A program made the position numbers and the translations under genes. A DNA stretch of 64,000 bases, taken from assembly GCF_014189855.1 (NCBI RefSeq), contig NZ_BJFN01000004.1, positions 62,001 to 126,000 on the forward strand. Reading direction: 5' to 3'. Below, piece after piece: positions 54,031 to 62,957 of this stretch (positions within the stretch are counted from its first letter, which is position 1; each line of letters begins with the position of its first letter). A model generated the notes under the pieces. It was given only the letters and a program-made list of their open reading frames with translations. It searched no databases and had not been told where the DNA came from. Origin of the DNA: Buttiauxella sp. A111. GTDB lineage: Bacteria > Pseudomonadota > Gammaproteobacteria > Enterobacterales > Enterobacteriaceae.

Positions 54031-54884
54031 CAGAACCACCCATTTTGTTTATCAGTTTCGGTTTCGGTGCTGCTTTCGGTCTTCAGTCCCGCGCCCGGCA
54101 TTGTCACCGCCATAAGCGCCGCCATATCAATCCATTCTAAATTGCTGTTAATCATGTCGTTTTTACGGTTGTTATCCAGAACACTCTGGTTGTAGAACAT
54201 CTCAAACAGACCCGCGTTAAACATGTTTTTAGTACCGGAGGAAATCAGATCACCACCAGCGCCCGCAATACCTTTGCCCGTTTGTAGCAGGTTTTGATTC
54301 AAGCCCAGCGCGGCGGAAAGTGCGTCCGTAGTCAGGCCGATGGCACCGCCCAGCACATCCGCCTGCATCCCGGCAATTCCAGCGGTCATGGCGTTCGCAC
54401 CACTAGCAAGAATTGCGTTCGTAGAGTTTTCGGCGTTGCTGCTATTCATCACTGCGCCGTTACTCATTGTGCTTTGTGCGGAGGTTCCGAAGGCCGCGCC
54501 CATGCTCGCGTAAACATCATCCTGAATTGCAGCGGCCTGGCTTTCCATGAACGGGCTGGCGGCCCCCATGATGCCGGACACACCACTAGCGAAAGCCTCT
54601 TTCGTTCCGCCGTTTAATGCGCCCTGCATCCAGGCGATAGAGTCGGACATAAGCCCGCCCCCTTTCTGGACTAACGATTTACCCGCATCAATAGCCCCGC
54701 CGTTCCCATAGGACTCCAGCGCTTTTTGCATCGCTGGCGGCATTTCGGCAATGATGGATTCTTTGTAATCAATCGTGGGATTCGACTCGATAAAATCAAT
54801 CATGACCGGACTGAGATACTCATACAGCCAGCTTTCGTTGCTGCTGCTACTGTTACTGCTGCTGTCGCTGTTTGCCCTTGCCAT
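54030..54884 (-). CDS. Ejection-type virion protein, low complexity
   Basis: A 284-residue protein rich in Ala, Gly, Ser and Met, with a Ser/Asn-rich N-terminus and repeated amphipathic stretches (GGGLMSDSIAWMQGALNGG, ANAMTAGIAGMQADVLGGAI). This composition is typical of DNA-ejection proteins such as P22 gp7/gp20. It shares one base with the scaffold gene (TAATG). The exact role is inferred. Confidence 0.7.
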   Translation of the reverse strand: MARANSDSSSNSSSSNESWLYEYLSPVMIDFIESNPTIDYKESIIAEMPPAMQKALESYGNGGAIDAGKSLVQKGGGLMSDSIAWMQGALNGGTKEAFASGVSGIMGAASPFMESQAAAIQDDVYASMGAAFGTSAQSTMSNGAVMNSSNAENSTNAILASGANAMTAGIAGMQADVLGGAIGLTTDALSAALGLNQNLLQTGKGIAGAGGDLISSGTKNMFNAGLFEMFYNQSVLDNNRKNDMINSNLEWIDMAALMAVTMPGAGLKTESSTETETDKQNGWF

Positions 54885-55759
54885 TACTTACCACCCCACA
54901 GGGATTGCATCCATTCACTGCTGCCCGCCTGCGCGGTTTCCTTGACCTTCGGCGGAGTTGCAGCCGTGGTCCCCTTTCCGGTCTTAATGACCTTTTTGGT
55001 CTGCTGCTGAAGTTTTGCCGCTGCGGTTTCGCGCTGGCTGCGGTAGGCGTAGGCATCCTTCAAGATTTCCATAAATGCTGGACTTACCACGTCCGCAAAT
55101 TGGTCCATATTCATGACACCTTGAACAATGCCCTGGGCCTGCTTCATGTTGTCAGCGGTCCATCCGCGTTTTACTAATTGCGTTGCGACGTTCGCGGCGT
55201 TCTGGCGGCGGGCGTTGCTTAATGCCTGCTGGCGTTTCGCTTCAGTCTGCTGGGCTGCGGCTTCTAACATGCCTTTGCGGGTCTGGGCCTGCTGCAATGA
55301 TTGGTGGGCTAACTGGTAATCCTGCGCATTGAGTTGCCCGGACGCCAGCGCCCGCTGTAGCTCCTCAATTTGCTTGTCTGTTTCAGTGACCGCCATCGCC
55401 TGAAATCGGGCGGCCTGGTCGTGAAACTGTTTAATGTTGTCCACAAGTGGCGCAATGGACTGGCTGAAAGCTTCGTTTGTGTTGTGGTGCTTCAGTGCTG
55501 CGGTTACTTGCTCCGCTGTGTACTCTGCGCCGTCGAACTGGTAGATGCTTTCGCCGTTGCCAGCGCTGCTCTCATCCCCTGGGCTAAGGTCGGATTGACT
55601 AGCGTCGTCAGTTGTTTTGTCTGGCTGTTGTGCTTCGCTGCGGTTTTCGTCGCCTTCGTTGACTTCTGGCGCTGGCGTTGCATCTCGAAAGAGGGCCGCA
55701 ACGTCGAAGGCGGTAGACTGGCTGGATACATTCGGCTGATTGTCATTTTGAACTGTCAC
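54884..55759 (-). CDS. Scaffolding-like protein
   Basis: A 291-residue protein with an acidic, disordered first third (NEGDENRSEAQQPDKTTDDA), a long Gln/Ala-rich helix (about 120-180: LQQAQTRKGMLEAAAQQTEA) and a basic C-terminus ending SEWMQSLWGGK. This is the layout of phage scaffolding proteins, and it lies directly after the portal gene. Confidence 0.75.
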   Translation of the reverse strand: MTVQNDNQPNVSSQSTAFDVAALFRDATPAPEVNEGDENRSEAQQPDKTTDDASQSDLSPGDESSAGNGESIYQFDGAEYTAEQVTAALKHHNTNEAFSQSIAPLVDNIKQFHDQAARFQAMAVTETDKQIEELQRALASGQLNAQDYQLAHQSLQQAQTRKGMLEAAAQQTEAKRQQALSNARRQNAANVATQLVKRGWTADNMKQAQGIVQGVMNMDQFADVVSPAFMEILKDAYAYRSQRETAAAKLQQQTKKVIKTGKGTTAATPPKVKETAQAGSSEWMQSLWGGK

Positions 55760-55826
55760 TTAAAGCGCTCCTTTGGTGGGTAAGTGGCCCGAATCCGTGG
55801 GCCGTCTTTTTTAGCAAATCACAAAA

Positions 55827-57863
55827 TTACTCTGTTGTGCGAGTCTGAGCGGCTTCCTCTTCGTCGTTGTTATCTTCGATTACCTTTGCGGCCTCCAGTG
55901 TCTGGGCCTTGTTTGTCGCGTCGATATCAGCCACCAGCTTCAGCTTGTCCAGGTCGATTCCCTCCATAATCTCCTCAATTTCAGCCAGGACTTTAGCCGC
56001 TTCGTTCAATTTTTTCTGAGTGTCAGCGGTACTGTCCTGAACCTTCGCTTCCGCAAGCTTCGTTGTCGCAATGGCGTGGCGTAGTTGGCAAAGCGCCATG
56101 ACCGCCTGCAACTTCTGTTGTTGCTCTGAAGGTTTCGGCATCTCTGAAGGCGGCGTAATGTATCGGGACACGTCTTCGCCATTGGTCACGGCGCGGAGGT
56201 AGTCGGCGAAAATCGTGTATTTGTTTTCCTCCGTGAAGTTCGCGGGCAAGGTTCCTGTCTGGGCTGCGGACTGATAGCACTGGAGCACGTTTAACGCGGC
56301 GTTAGCCCGATCACCTGCGGACTTGATGTCCACCTTCAGCCCGATGTCGTCACGAAGAACCTTAAACGGGATGGACTGCCCTTCGATATCAAGAACGGAC
56401 CCAATTTCCTGCGCAACCAACAAGAAAATTCGGTAAGCAGGTTTGACGAATGTTTCCGCAAACACCTTTGCAATGCTGTTTTCGTTAATCTCGTCTTTTG
56501 CCTGGGTCAGCGCGATAGCCACGCCGGACTGTTGAACCTTTTGGGCTGCTTCCGCTGCTGATTGACCCGCACTACCCAACCGAGCGGCCTCAACATCATT
56601 CTGAAACTCACCCGCTAAAATCTGCATAGCTTGCGGGACGTCTGGAGTTGGTAAGCGGTTAATGCTGCCCTTCTGTTTGGTCAAGTACACCTTGCCTGGC
56701 TGCGTTCTATCGTTGAGCGCTGCTTTTGCCTGCGGGGTCAGCATACTGTCGACAATTTCAACGTCAGGATAAGCCGCGAAGTCTGCGCTACGCTGGATAG
56801 AGCGGCGGGCGCGGGTCGTGTTTTCCTGCGCTGATTTGGTGCGATCATACAAGCTTTCACCGTGGGCGCTGTTAGGGACAACGGACATTGCCCCCCAGAT
56901 TAACGGGCAATATGGCACCTCTTCGTGCATCACGTAGGCGCTGTCAGTAGTCACAACGTGGTAAAGCTTTTCATCTGCGGAGTTGTAACACCCGCGCCAG
57001 TAGTGGTGAAACACGGTAATGATGTTGTTTAGCTCTTCCGAAGCACACACCGCCATTTCTTCCGTTGCCTGCGCATTAAGGTTTCCAGTGACTAACATCG
57101 ACGTGTCGAGGCTGCGCCCGTTGTTGGTGTCCACATCGTTAGCGTTCACGACAGTTTCACGCTTATAGCCGCGTTTGATTGCTGCGGCATTGGTCAGCTC
57201 TTCCGCATAGGCGCAATAGTTAGCGGTCTGCGGACAAACAGCGCGGGGCGACAAAAAGAAATCCTTGAACGGAATCAGGTCAATTACTGGAAACTTGAAC
57301 GTGTGAACACCTTGCTGCCAGCCAGTTGCGGTTGGGCCATCTTCTCCGTCTTCAAATTTCAGACTCGACTCAATGCTATAACCTGCGGTTTCCAACATTT
57401 TTTGGTCTGTCAGAACTTGCTGGGCGGGTGCGACGTCGTAGGTGTATTTTTCTGACTTTGTTACCTTTTCGTCATAGCCAACCAACCCTGCCTGATTGCC
57501 ACTAATCAGGACCTCTTTCAGCGCCAAATAAATCTTAATTTCCCAGTCAGCAATCCCCAGCGCCATAGCGTGAACAGCGCGGGTTACGGCTGAAGCTAGT
57601 TTGTTTTCGGACTTCGCGTCCTTTGTGAAAGCCACTGGCGCTTTCTGGTCATCGGTAAAGATAGCCACCAGCGAAGGATGGACGGATTCAAAAGATTCCA
57701 TCATTACCTGCCGGGCGGCAACGTCACCAGGAGCCAGGATTTCCGGTAATTCCCCGCGATAGAATCCCCATGCTTTGGCGTAGCGGTCCGCCAGTTCGGT
57801 TTGGCGGGTTACGGCTGCGTCTTTGTGGCGCATCACTTCGGTGTAAAGTTCTTGTTTGTTCAT
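55827..57863 (-). CDS. Phage portal protein
   Basis: A 678-residue portal of the podovirus type: GFYRGELPEILAPGDVAARQ, FPVIDLIPFKDFFLSPRA, FHHYWRGCYNSADEKLYHVV, PNSAHGESLYDRTKSAQENT and a long C-terminal helix for the barrel. It overlaps the terminase gene by 4 bp. The dodecameric ring it forms docks the motor and starts head assembly. Confidence 0.88.
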   Translation of the reverse strand: MNKQELYTEVMRHKDAAVTRQTELADRYAKAWGFYRGELPEILAPGDVAARQVMMESFESVHPSLVAIFTDDQKAPVAFTKDAKSENKLASAVTRAVHAMALGIADWEIKIYLALKEVLISGNQAGLVGYDEKVTKSEKYTYDVAPAQQVLTDQKMLETAGYSIESSLKFEDGEDGPTATGWQQGVHTFKFPVIDLIPFKDFFLSPRAVCPQTANYCAYAEELTNAAAIKRGYKRETVVNANDVDTNNGRSLDTSMLVTGNLNAQATEEMAVCASEELNNIITVFHHYWRGCYNSADEKLYHVVTTDSAYVMHEEVPYCPLIWGAMSVVPNSAHGESLYDRTKSAQENTTRARRSIQRSADFAAYPDVEIVDSMLTPQAKAALNDRTQPGKVYLTKQKGSINRLPTPDVPQAMQILAGEFQNDVEAARLGSAGQSAAEAAQKVQQSGVAIALTQAKDEINENSIAKVFAETFVKPAYRIFLLVAQEIGSVLDIEGQSIPFKVLRDDIGLKVDIKSAGDRANAALNVLQCYQSAAQTGTLPANFTEENKYTIFADYLRAVTNGEDVSRYITPPSEMPKPSEQQQKLQAVMALCQLRHAIATTKLAEAKVQDSTADTQKKLNEAAKVLAEIEEIMEGIDLDKLKLVADIDATNKAQTLEAAKVIEDNNDEEEAAQTRTTE

Positions 57864-59500
57864 CCTGCAAAAGCTCCCATTGCTTGCGCGTAATCGTTGA
57901 TTGCTGCGTATGCGACGTCCTGTCGTTTCTTGCGTTTGGCGCTGCTCATCGCTTCGCCGTCGTCCCTAACCCGTATCGCTGCAATTCGCATTGCGTCCAG
58001 GAAATGGTTGTTTTTGTCTGCGGGGATGGTCCGTTGACCACGCTTAACCCATTGGTAAAGCTGAAATTCCTTGAGCAAGCCTAGGCAGTTGCTAAAGATT
58101 TTCAACTCCCCATCCTGGAACCACTGCGCCAGCAAGTTAATGGACCCGACCAGGCTGCGGCGATTCGCCTCCAGTGGCGCAAGGTCTGGGGGGATCTCGA
58201 AGTTTTCATGATGTACGTTCGCGCCCTTCTCCCTCATGATTTCGGCGCGGGTCTGCTGTGTTCCTGGCTGAATGCCGTTACCGTCATGCGGGGACTTGAC
58301 CACAATTCCAGGTAAGCCCAGCCCTTCAAAATCTAACTCGCCGTTAGTCGCTTCGTGCCAGTCGTTAGGCGCTGCGCCAACAATCTTTGCTGCCATATAG
58401 TCAGGCATATGGCTGTTCGCGTAGTGGTCGCGGTCCTGCTCGCTACTCCATTCGGTGAAAATGTATTTCTTCCCGTCGTCTGGGTTCATAGCCACGCTAA
58501 CCACAATTGATGGGTCACTAATGCCCGAATAGCCAAAGTCGAGGGCGGACAATACAAGCCAGTGGTCTGGAATCTCAAAGGCCGCGACGGTCACCTGTTC
58601 CGGTGCATATGGATAGATAGCGCCGCTGCCCATGACAGGGATTCCAAGACTTCTCATTTTCCGCTGATAGTAGGGAATACGGGCCAATAGTGACTTTTTG
58701 ACCTCTTCGGTCAGGTGGGGCGCGTCGTCCCAGGTCGCGTTTTGAAAGTAAATCTCTCCGGTGGCGTCATCACGACATTGAGCGTAGAAGTCCGTCGCCC
58801 CAACTTCGGGGGTTGCAGTACAAGCAATACAGCCCTTAGTGGTTGTAGTACGTGTCGTACATTGGGCAATGATTTCAAGCTCTCTTTCGGACTGCTCATC
58901 AACCCAGGCAAAGACGATTGATTGACCCATGTAGACTGTCTCGTCCTGAGTTGCAGAATAAAAATGAATCTCACTTTCCACCCCTGAAGCGTGTCTAACA
59001 CGCAATGAAATTAACGATTCGCCACGCCTAACGATGGAATCCCACACAATCAACTCGCGCGGAATTGACCCGGTGCCGTAAGCGTTCGTGTTCCTAGCGT
59101 CATTGGTTCCAATCAACTCCTTTTGCAGGACCTTGCGCGTTGAGTCCGAGGAAATACCCACGGCCCACAACGTGCCAGCCTCACAACGGAAGCCGCGCCA
59201 CCACGCTGGATATAGTCCGGTTGCGTGATAGGCAAATTCATGCGCCGCACCGTATGTCTTGCCGATACGGTTAGCGGCGGACAGGTAGCGAAGCAGAAAG
59301 CTGGACCCACTTTCGAACCATTTGACCTGGTAGTCATACGGCTGGAACAAGTCCCATTTAAAGTATTTGTTGAAGTGCTGCGCCATTCGAACAACATGGG
59401 GATGCGCCTTAATTGCCGCCTTGCCTGCGCGGGCTAATGCCTTTGCTGCTTCGCGGACCTTCTGGCGTTTCTCGAAGCCATCCAGCGTTAGCACGGTCAC
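57860..59500 (-). CDS. Terminase large subunit
   Basis: A 546-residue packaging motor. The ATPase part has a deviant Walker A, SAANRIGKTYGAA (about residue 74), the TGLYPAWWRG loop, and Walker B VFAWVDEQSE; the nuclease part has ALDFGYSG and HFLDAMR with catalytic acids. It overlaps the small-subunit-position gene and the portal gene by 4 bp each. Confidence 0.95.
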   Translation of the reverse strand: MTVLTLDGFEKRQKVREAAKALARAGKAAIKAHPHVVRMAQHFNKYFKWDLFQPYDYQVKWFESGSSFLLRYLSAANRIGKTYGAAHEFAYHATGLYPAWWRGFRCEAGTLWAVGISSDSTRKVLQKELIGTNDARNTNAYGTGSIPRELIVWDSIVRRGESLISLRVRHASGVESEIHFYSATQDETVYMGQSIVFAWVDEQSERELEIIAQCTTRTTTTKGCIACTATPEVGATDFYAQCRDDATGEIYFQNATWDDAPHLTEEVKKSLLARIPYYQRKMRSLGIPVMGSGAIYPYAPEQVTVAAFEIPDHWLVLSALDFGYSGISDPSIVVSVAMNPDDGKKYIFTEWSSEQDRDHYANSHMPDYMAAKIVGAAPNDWHEATNGELDFEGLGLPGIVVKSPHDGNGIQPGTQQTRAEIMREKGANVHHENFEIPPDLAPLEANRRSLVGSINLLAQWFQDGELKIFSNCLGLLKEFQLYQWVKRGQRTIPADKNNHFLDAMRIAAIRVRDDGEAMSSAKRKKRQDVAYAAINDYAQAMGAFAG

Positions 59501-59991
59501 TTGCCAAACTCCTCAAGAATTCCGTCCAGTTCGTGGTCGTCAATCAGGAAGGTGTCGTTCTCATCCAGAACAACGGGGCCGGATGTCATGACCTGCGGGG
59601 CGGACTTGATTGTTTGAATCATGCCTTGTAACGCAATGGCCCTTTCTGTTGCTTTGGCCTTTGGGTTGTTAAGCACTGCGATGATTTGAGCGCCTACCCC
59701 CCCAACCGATTCAAAGGCGGCAAGGTCCCTTTGCGCACTGATAGCGCGGGCTGCTGCTGCCTGGCTGTTTTGGAATGCCGCCAGTTGCTGGAAGTGTTTG
59801 GCCTTTGGTTTTGCGCCTGGTGGAAGGAATCCGAGCGCCCTCATCAATCTTGTTTGTTCTTGAACTGCTCTTTTGCTTGCGGTCAGCCTGTCCTTTGCTG
59901 CATCCGCCTGCATTTCTGCGCGTGTTGCCACTCGACTGTACTCCCTAGTGAGTGCGTTTTTCTTTAAAAACCAGGCCAGCGAATAAGGCAA
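59497..59991 (-). CDS. Putative terminase small subunit
   Basis: A 164-residue helical protein (EYSRVATRAEMQADAAKDRL, AISAQRDLAAFESVGGVGAQ, acidic C-terminus) directly upstream of and overlapping the large terminase gene. Position and size suit a small terminase subunit, but the sequence itself does not show a clear DNA-binding fold, so the call rests mainly on context. It is the first virion gene. Confidence 0.65.
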   Translation of the reverse strand: MPYSLAWFLKKNALTREYSRVATRAEMQADAAKDRLTASKRAVQEQTRLMRALGFLPPGAKPKAKHFQQLAAFQNSQAAAARAISAQRDLAAFESVGGVGAQIIAVLNNPKAKATERAIALQGMIQTIKSAPQVMTSGPVVLDENDTFLIDDHELDGILEEFGK

Positions 59992-60445
59992 ATCCCTGCC
60001 ATCCAGGAAGCAAGACGTAAAAAGACATAGTTCGACCCAAAGGCCAAACTACGCCAGACGTTGAACGCACAACCGCGCCCCTCATGCCTTCCGAGGTTTT
60101 CTAACGTCCTTTTCACTCCGGCTACCGCTAACCGTGTTTCGGATTACTGGAATTTTAGCGCCTACGGTCACGCCGTCCGGTGTTCCAGTCTGTTGGCCCT
60201 CCGCACTGTTGCGAACTCAATCACGCGTCGGATAGTTACAAAGCCCCCAGGACACACCGCCCCGCTGCGACGTTCGACAATAGCGGGATTCCCTTACCCC
60301 AGACTTCCCAACCCCCCGCGTCAGCGGGGAAAAGTGCATATCTGAAGCTCTAGCGCCCAATGGTTAGGGCGCCAGCAAGAGTTGTATCTCTTTTTTAGGA
60401 TTACATGACGTGGGCGGGGTGCTGCCAATCTGACAGCACGGATTG
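59992..60445. other. Structured non-coding region upstream of the virion operon
   Basis: A 454-bp stretch between the integrase and terminase genes. It contains several GC-rich stems: CCCCGC-gtca-GCGGGG near 60315, GCGCCC-aatggtta-GGGCGC near 60356-60375, and GTGCTG/CAGCAC near 60420-60440 behind the integrase. A plus-strand open frame of 94 codons (60061-60345) has no good ribosome site. It is a likely seat of the virion promoter and possibly a regulatory RNA. Confidence 0.5.
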
Positions 60446-61522
60446 CTAAAGCGGGGTCTTTTTGGCGGTTAGCTCGTCAAAGCGTTCGTGAAGGGTTTCG
60501 GGGTACATTTCGCGGTAAACAGTCCACAAAGTTTTCAATGACTTATGTCCCGTAACCTGAGCAACCTCTTCAACCGTAAATCCGTATTCAAAGAGGCGAC
60601 TCGCCCCCTCACGACGGGCGTCATGTAAGCGAATATCAGGGATGTTTAGCTTGTGTTTTATATCCTGGAAAAGCTGGCTCATGGTCTTAGGGTTGACCGG
60701 GAATATAAATTCAGGGGTTCGGGGCTGGCGCTGGACTATATTCCACGCCTCACCCAGCAGCGGAACAACCATGTGATTCCCCTGTTTCTTGCGCGGGTCT
60801 TTGCGGTCACGCACCAGGATAGACCGGGTTTCTGTGTTCAGGTCATCCCACCGGATGCGACACACCTCGCCCAGTCTCATGCATGACCAGATAGAGAACT
60901 CAAACAAATCATCATAGCGATTGCCCAAGCGCGAGCGGCGAGCATGAAGGGCTAAAACTTCGTGAAGCCTGACATATTCCTCCCGGCTTATTCTGCGGTT
61001 GCGGGTGTTCGATTTTGTCAGGACGTTGAGTCGTTGCAGGTAAATCCATGCGGCGCGGTACTCATCCACCAGCGCCTTTTCTCCATAGAACGGAAGCGCT
61101 ACATCCAGCGCGGTCTTAACATACGAAAGTTCCGTAGCGACGGTTGACCCGGACACCTTCGCCCGTCGCGTCCTGGCGAACTCTACCCAGCGGGACATTG
61201 TTAGCTCAACCAGAGGAAAATCGACGATAGAGTATCGTTTTACCATGCCTAGTCGACCAATCTTGTCTGCCCCCTTTTTCATATTCGGATCTGCTAGATA
61301 GCGGTCTATTAGCTCGCCCAGGGTCATTCCCTTTTTCTTTACTGTTACGCCGCTCTCCAGTTCCGCCACGCGGTGAGCGCCCCATGCCTTCGCTTGCGCC
61401 TGGCGGGGAAAGGTTTTTGATTCGCGGTGAACGTATACGCCACCCTCTTTAATCCCAACCGTGACGCGGTATCGAGCAACACCTAGCGAGGTCGTTCTTT
61501 TTTCGACTGTGTAAAAGGCCAT
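60446..61522 (-). CDS. Prophage tyrosine integrase
   Basis: A 358-residue tyrosine recombinase: N-terminal arm-binding domain (about 1-60), a core-binding SAM-like region (GMTLGELIDRYLADPNMKKG), and the catalytic domain with Arg in SCMRLGEVCRI, the HxxR in HDARREGASRL, TGHKSLKTLW and the Tyr in WTVYREMYPETL. AGGGAG lies 8 nt before the ATG at 61522. It is adjacent to attR, as usual, and acts on the 13-bp core in tehB. Confidence 0.95.
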   Translation of the reverse strand: MAFYTVEKRTTSLGVARYRVTVGIKEGGVYVHRESKTFPRQAQAKAWGAHRVAELESGVTVKKKGMTLGELIDRYLADPNMKKGADKIGRLGMVKRYSIVDFPLVELTMSRWVEFARTRRAKVSGSTVATELSYVKTALDVALPFYGEKALVDEYRAAWIYLQRLNVLTKSNTRNRRISREEYVRLHEVLALHARRSRLGNRYDDLFEFSIWSCMRLGEVCRIRWDDLNTETRSILVRDRKDPRKKQGNHMVVPLLGEAWNIVQRQPRTPEFIFPVNPKTMSQLFQDIKHKLNIPDIRLHDARREGASRLFEYGFTVEEVAQVTGHKSLKTLWTVYREMYPETLHERFDELTAKKTPL

Positions 61523-61523
61523 G

Positions 61524-61588
61524 TGGGGGACTCCCTGGGGGACTGAACAACGGGAAATATAGTAAAACCCGGTTAAATATGGGGTGCT
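61524..61588. repeat. Integrase arm-type repeats, right end
   Basis: TGGGGGACT at 61524-61532 and 61536-61544 (12 bp apart) and TGGGGTGCT at 61580-61588. They match the pair at the left end, giving consensus TGGGGNRCT on both arms. Confidence 0.7.
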
Positions 61589-61630
61589 GCGGGTCGCAAT
61601 TTCACCACATGGCTGTGTAACTTACTGAAT

Positions 61631-61846
61631 TTAAAGAAAGGAAAAAAGAGGGGTGTTTTTGCTCATCGGGTTTTTATCCCAGGCTGTCACATCAAACCCT
61701 TTTTGATTCAGATACAGACTATTGCGCCCACTGCCGCAGCCGAGATCTAACGTTTTTCCTGGCGGGACGATCGTTACCGCATTCAGTACTTCGGAATGGG
61801 TACGCGTTAAACCGTATTTCTCGGTGTAATAATTTTCAGAAGCCAT
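61631..61846 (-). pseudogene. tehB: tehB 5' fragment (split by prophage)
   Basis: The N-terminal ~60 codons of TehB with [20 protein letters not shown] and the SAM-binding [12 protein letters not shown], then continuing across the att core into phage DNA for about 11 non-native residues (KNTPLFSFL) to a stop at 61631. Translation starts 1 bp after the tehA stop, with AGGA upstream. The remaining part of the gene is at 37756-38178. Confidence 0.93.
61669..61681. other. attR core
   Basis: GGTTTTTATCCCA, identical to attL; TGCTCATC just before it is also shared after one mismatch. Confidence 0.88.
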
Positions 61847-61847
61847 C

Positions 61848-62837
61848 TTAATTTGTCCTTTTTGCAGGCCGTTCACTACACAACAGGAATTTACCCTGAT
61901 AAAGCAGAACAATCGTGCGCAGTAACAACAGGCCAATAATAATATTGGTGAAGATAAATAGCGGCAACGCAATGGCGGTAAAAAGTCCGTCATTACTGCT
62001 GTGGCTCAGATGCAACGCGGTGGTAGCAAGGGCCGAAATACCAAACGAGAAGCTCCAGAACGACGCGTTAAATGGCTGCGACAAATACCAGGGTATCAGG
62101 CGCAACGTAAACAGCAGTTGCAGCAGTCCATAACCAAACAGCATTTTGGCGAAGAAATCCGGGTTTCCACCGTTAACACTCAGGTAAGCATTACACGCCA
62201 CCAGCGCCGGAGCGAGCTGAATACCTAATGATGAACGCGTGGGAGCGGGCAACTCACCGCCACTTCGCAAACGCTGCAAAATCGCAGGTTCCAGACTCAA
62301 CCAGGAAAACACCCCCGCCCCGAAGAATAAAATCCCAAGGTCATGATACCCCAACGCTCCGCAAGCCATGGCACTGATGAAATTATTTGCGACTGTCGGC
62401 AAATAAAGGCCGGGCGTGGTGTCACTCGCCGGAAGACGGCCTCGCCACAGTCCCGCACTTTGCCAGGCAGCGTAAATCAATTGCACCAACGCGCCGAAGG
62501 CAAACAACCCTACAGCAAGAGGACGAATATAAGGCTCAACTGCGATCGCAACCAGCATCGTGGTTGCAGGGAACAAGCTGACAAAGCTCCCCTTTAAACT
62601 GTGGTTAGCTTCTTCGAGAACGCTCTGCGGATATTTCACCAGACGCATAATAAAAGCCGCTGCCAATGCCAGCCAGATGGCAATCGCCAGGCTCTCTAAC
62701 GCATCACCAATGACTGGCGATACCGACCAGACTTTAGCGGCATAACGCCACGCGAAACCCATGCCGATAACGCCAAGGACGATACCAAAATACCCTGCCG
62801 GGAGATTTAGCATGGTACGAATTGCTGACTTATTCAT
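61848..62837 (-). CDS. tehA: Tellurite resistance/dicarboxylate transporter TehA
   Basis: A 329-residue inner-membrane protein with ten hydrophobic helices of the TDT/SLAC1 fold. [20 protein letters not shown] near the start and the pore-type helices match TehA. TehA is an anion-channel-like protein linked to tellurite resistance and works with TehB, whose gene follows 1 bp later. The phage leaves tehA intact but without a functional partner. Confidence 0.94.
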   Translation of the reverse strand: MNKSAIRTMLNLPAGYFGIVLGVIGMGFAWRYAAKVWSVSPVIGDALESLAIAIWLALAAAFIMRLVKYPQSVLEEANHSLKGSFVSLFPATTMLVAIAVEPYIRPLAVGLFAFGALVQLIYAAWQSAGLWRGRLPASDTTPGLYLPTVANNFISAMACGALGYHDLGILFFGAGVFSWLSLEPAILQRLRSGGELPAPTRSSLGIQLAPALVACNAYLSVNGGNPDFFAKMLFGYGLLQLLFTLRLIPWYLSQPFNASFWSFSFGISALATTALHLSHSSNDGLFTAIALPLFIFTNIIIGLLLLRTIVLLYQGKFLLCSERPAKRTN

Positions 62838-62957
62838 TAATTTGAAATCTTAAAATTTATTTTAGATCGTATTTTATGCGAATGCGCGTCAGAACGCCAT
62901 CTGGGGATTTACCTGCTACGTTTTAAGCAGAGTCTGGAAAACACTGAGGCGAATCGG

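Larger units (their letters stand above)
38166..61681 (-). mobile_element. Compact podovirus-like prophage integrated in tehB
   Basis: About 23.5 kb between two identical 13-bp cores, splitting tehB. All recognised genes are on the minus strand in four or more units separated by terminators: integrase (60446-61522); virion operon (59991 to 43563); small exported/membrane genes (43472 to 43069); serine recombinase (42936 to 42307); accessory operon (42147 to 38267). Terminase, portal, scaffold, SU10-like capsid, ejection proteins and a short fibre set with no tape-measure protein point to a short-tailed particle. No CI-like repressor, replication protein, holin or endolysin is recognisable. 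Whether it is an autonomous phage, a satellite or a remnant is not settled by sequence. Confidence 0.92.

Noticed and set aside
60061-60345. Plus-strand open frame of 94 codons between integrase and terminase genes
   Set aside because: No ribosome site, Arg/Pro-rich composition without pattern, and it runs against all phage transcription; treated as non-coding.
60340-60400. Possible tRNA on the plus strand (GCGCCCAATGGTTAGGGCGC resembles a D-arm)
   Set aside because: No matching acceptor, anticodon or T-arm stems follow, and no CCA-type end; only a hairpin is supported.
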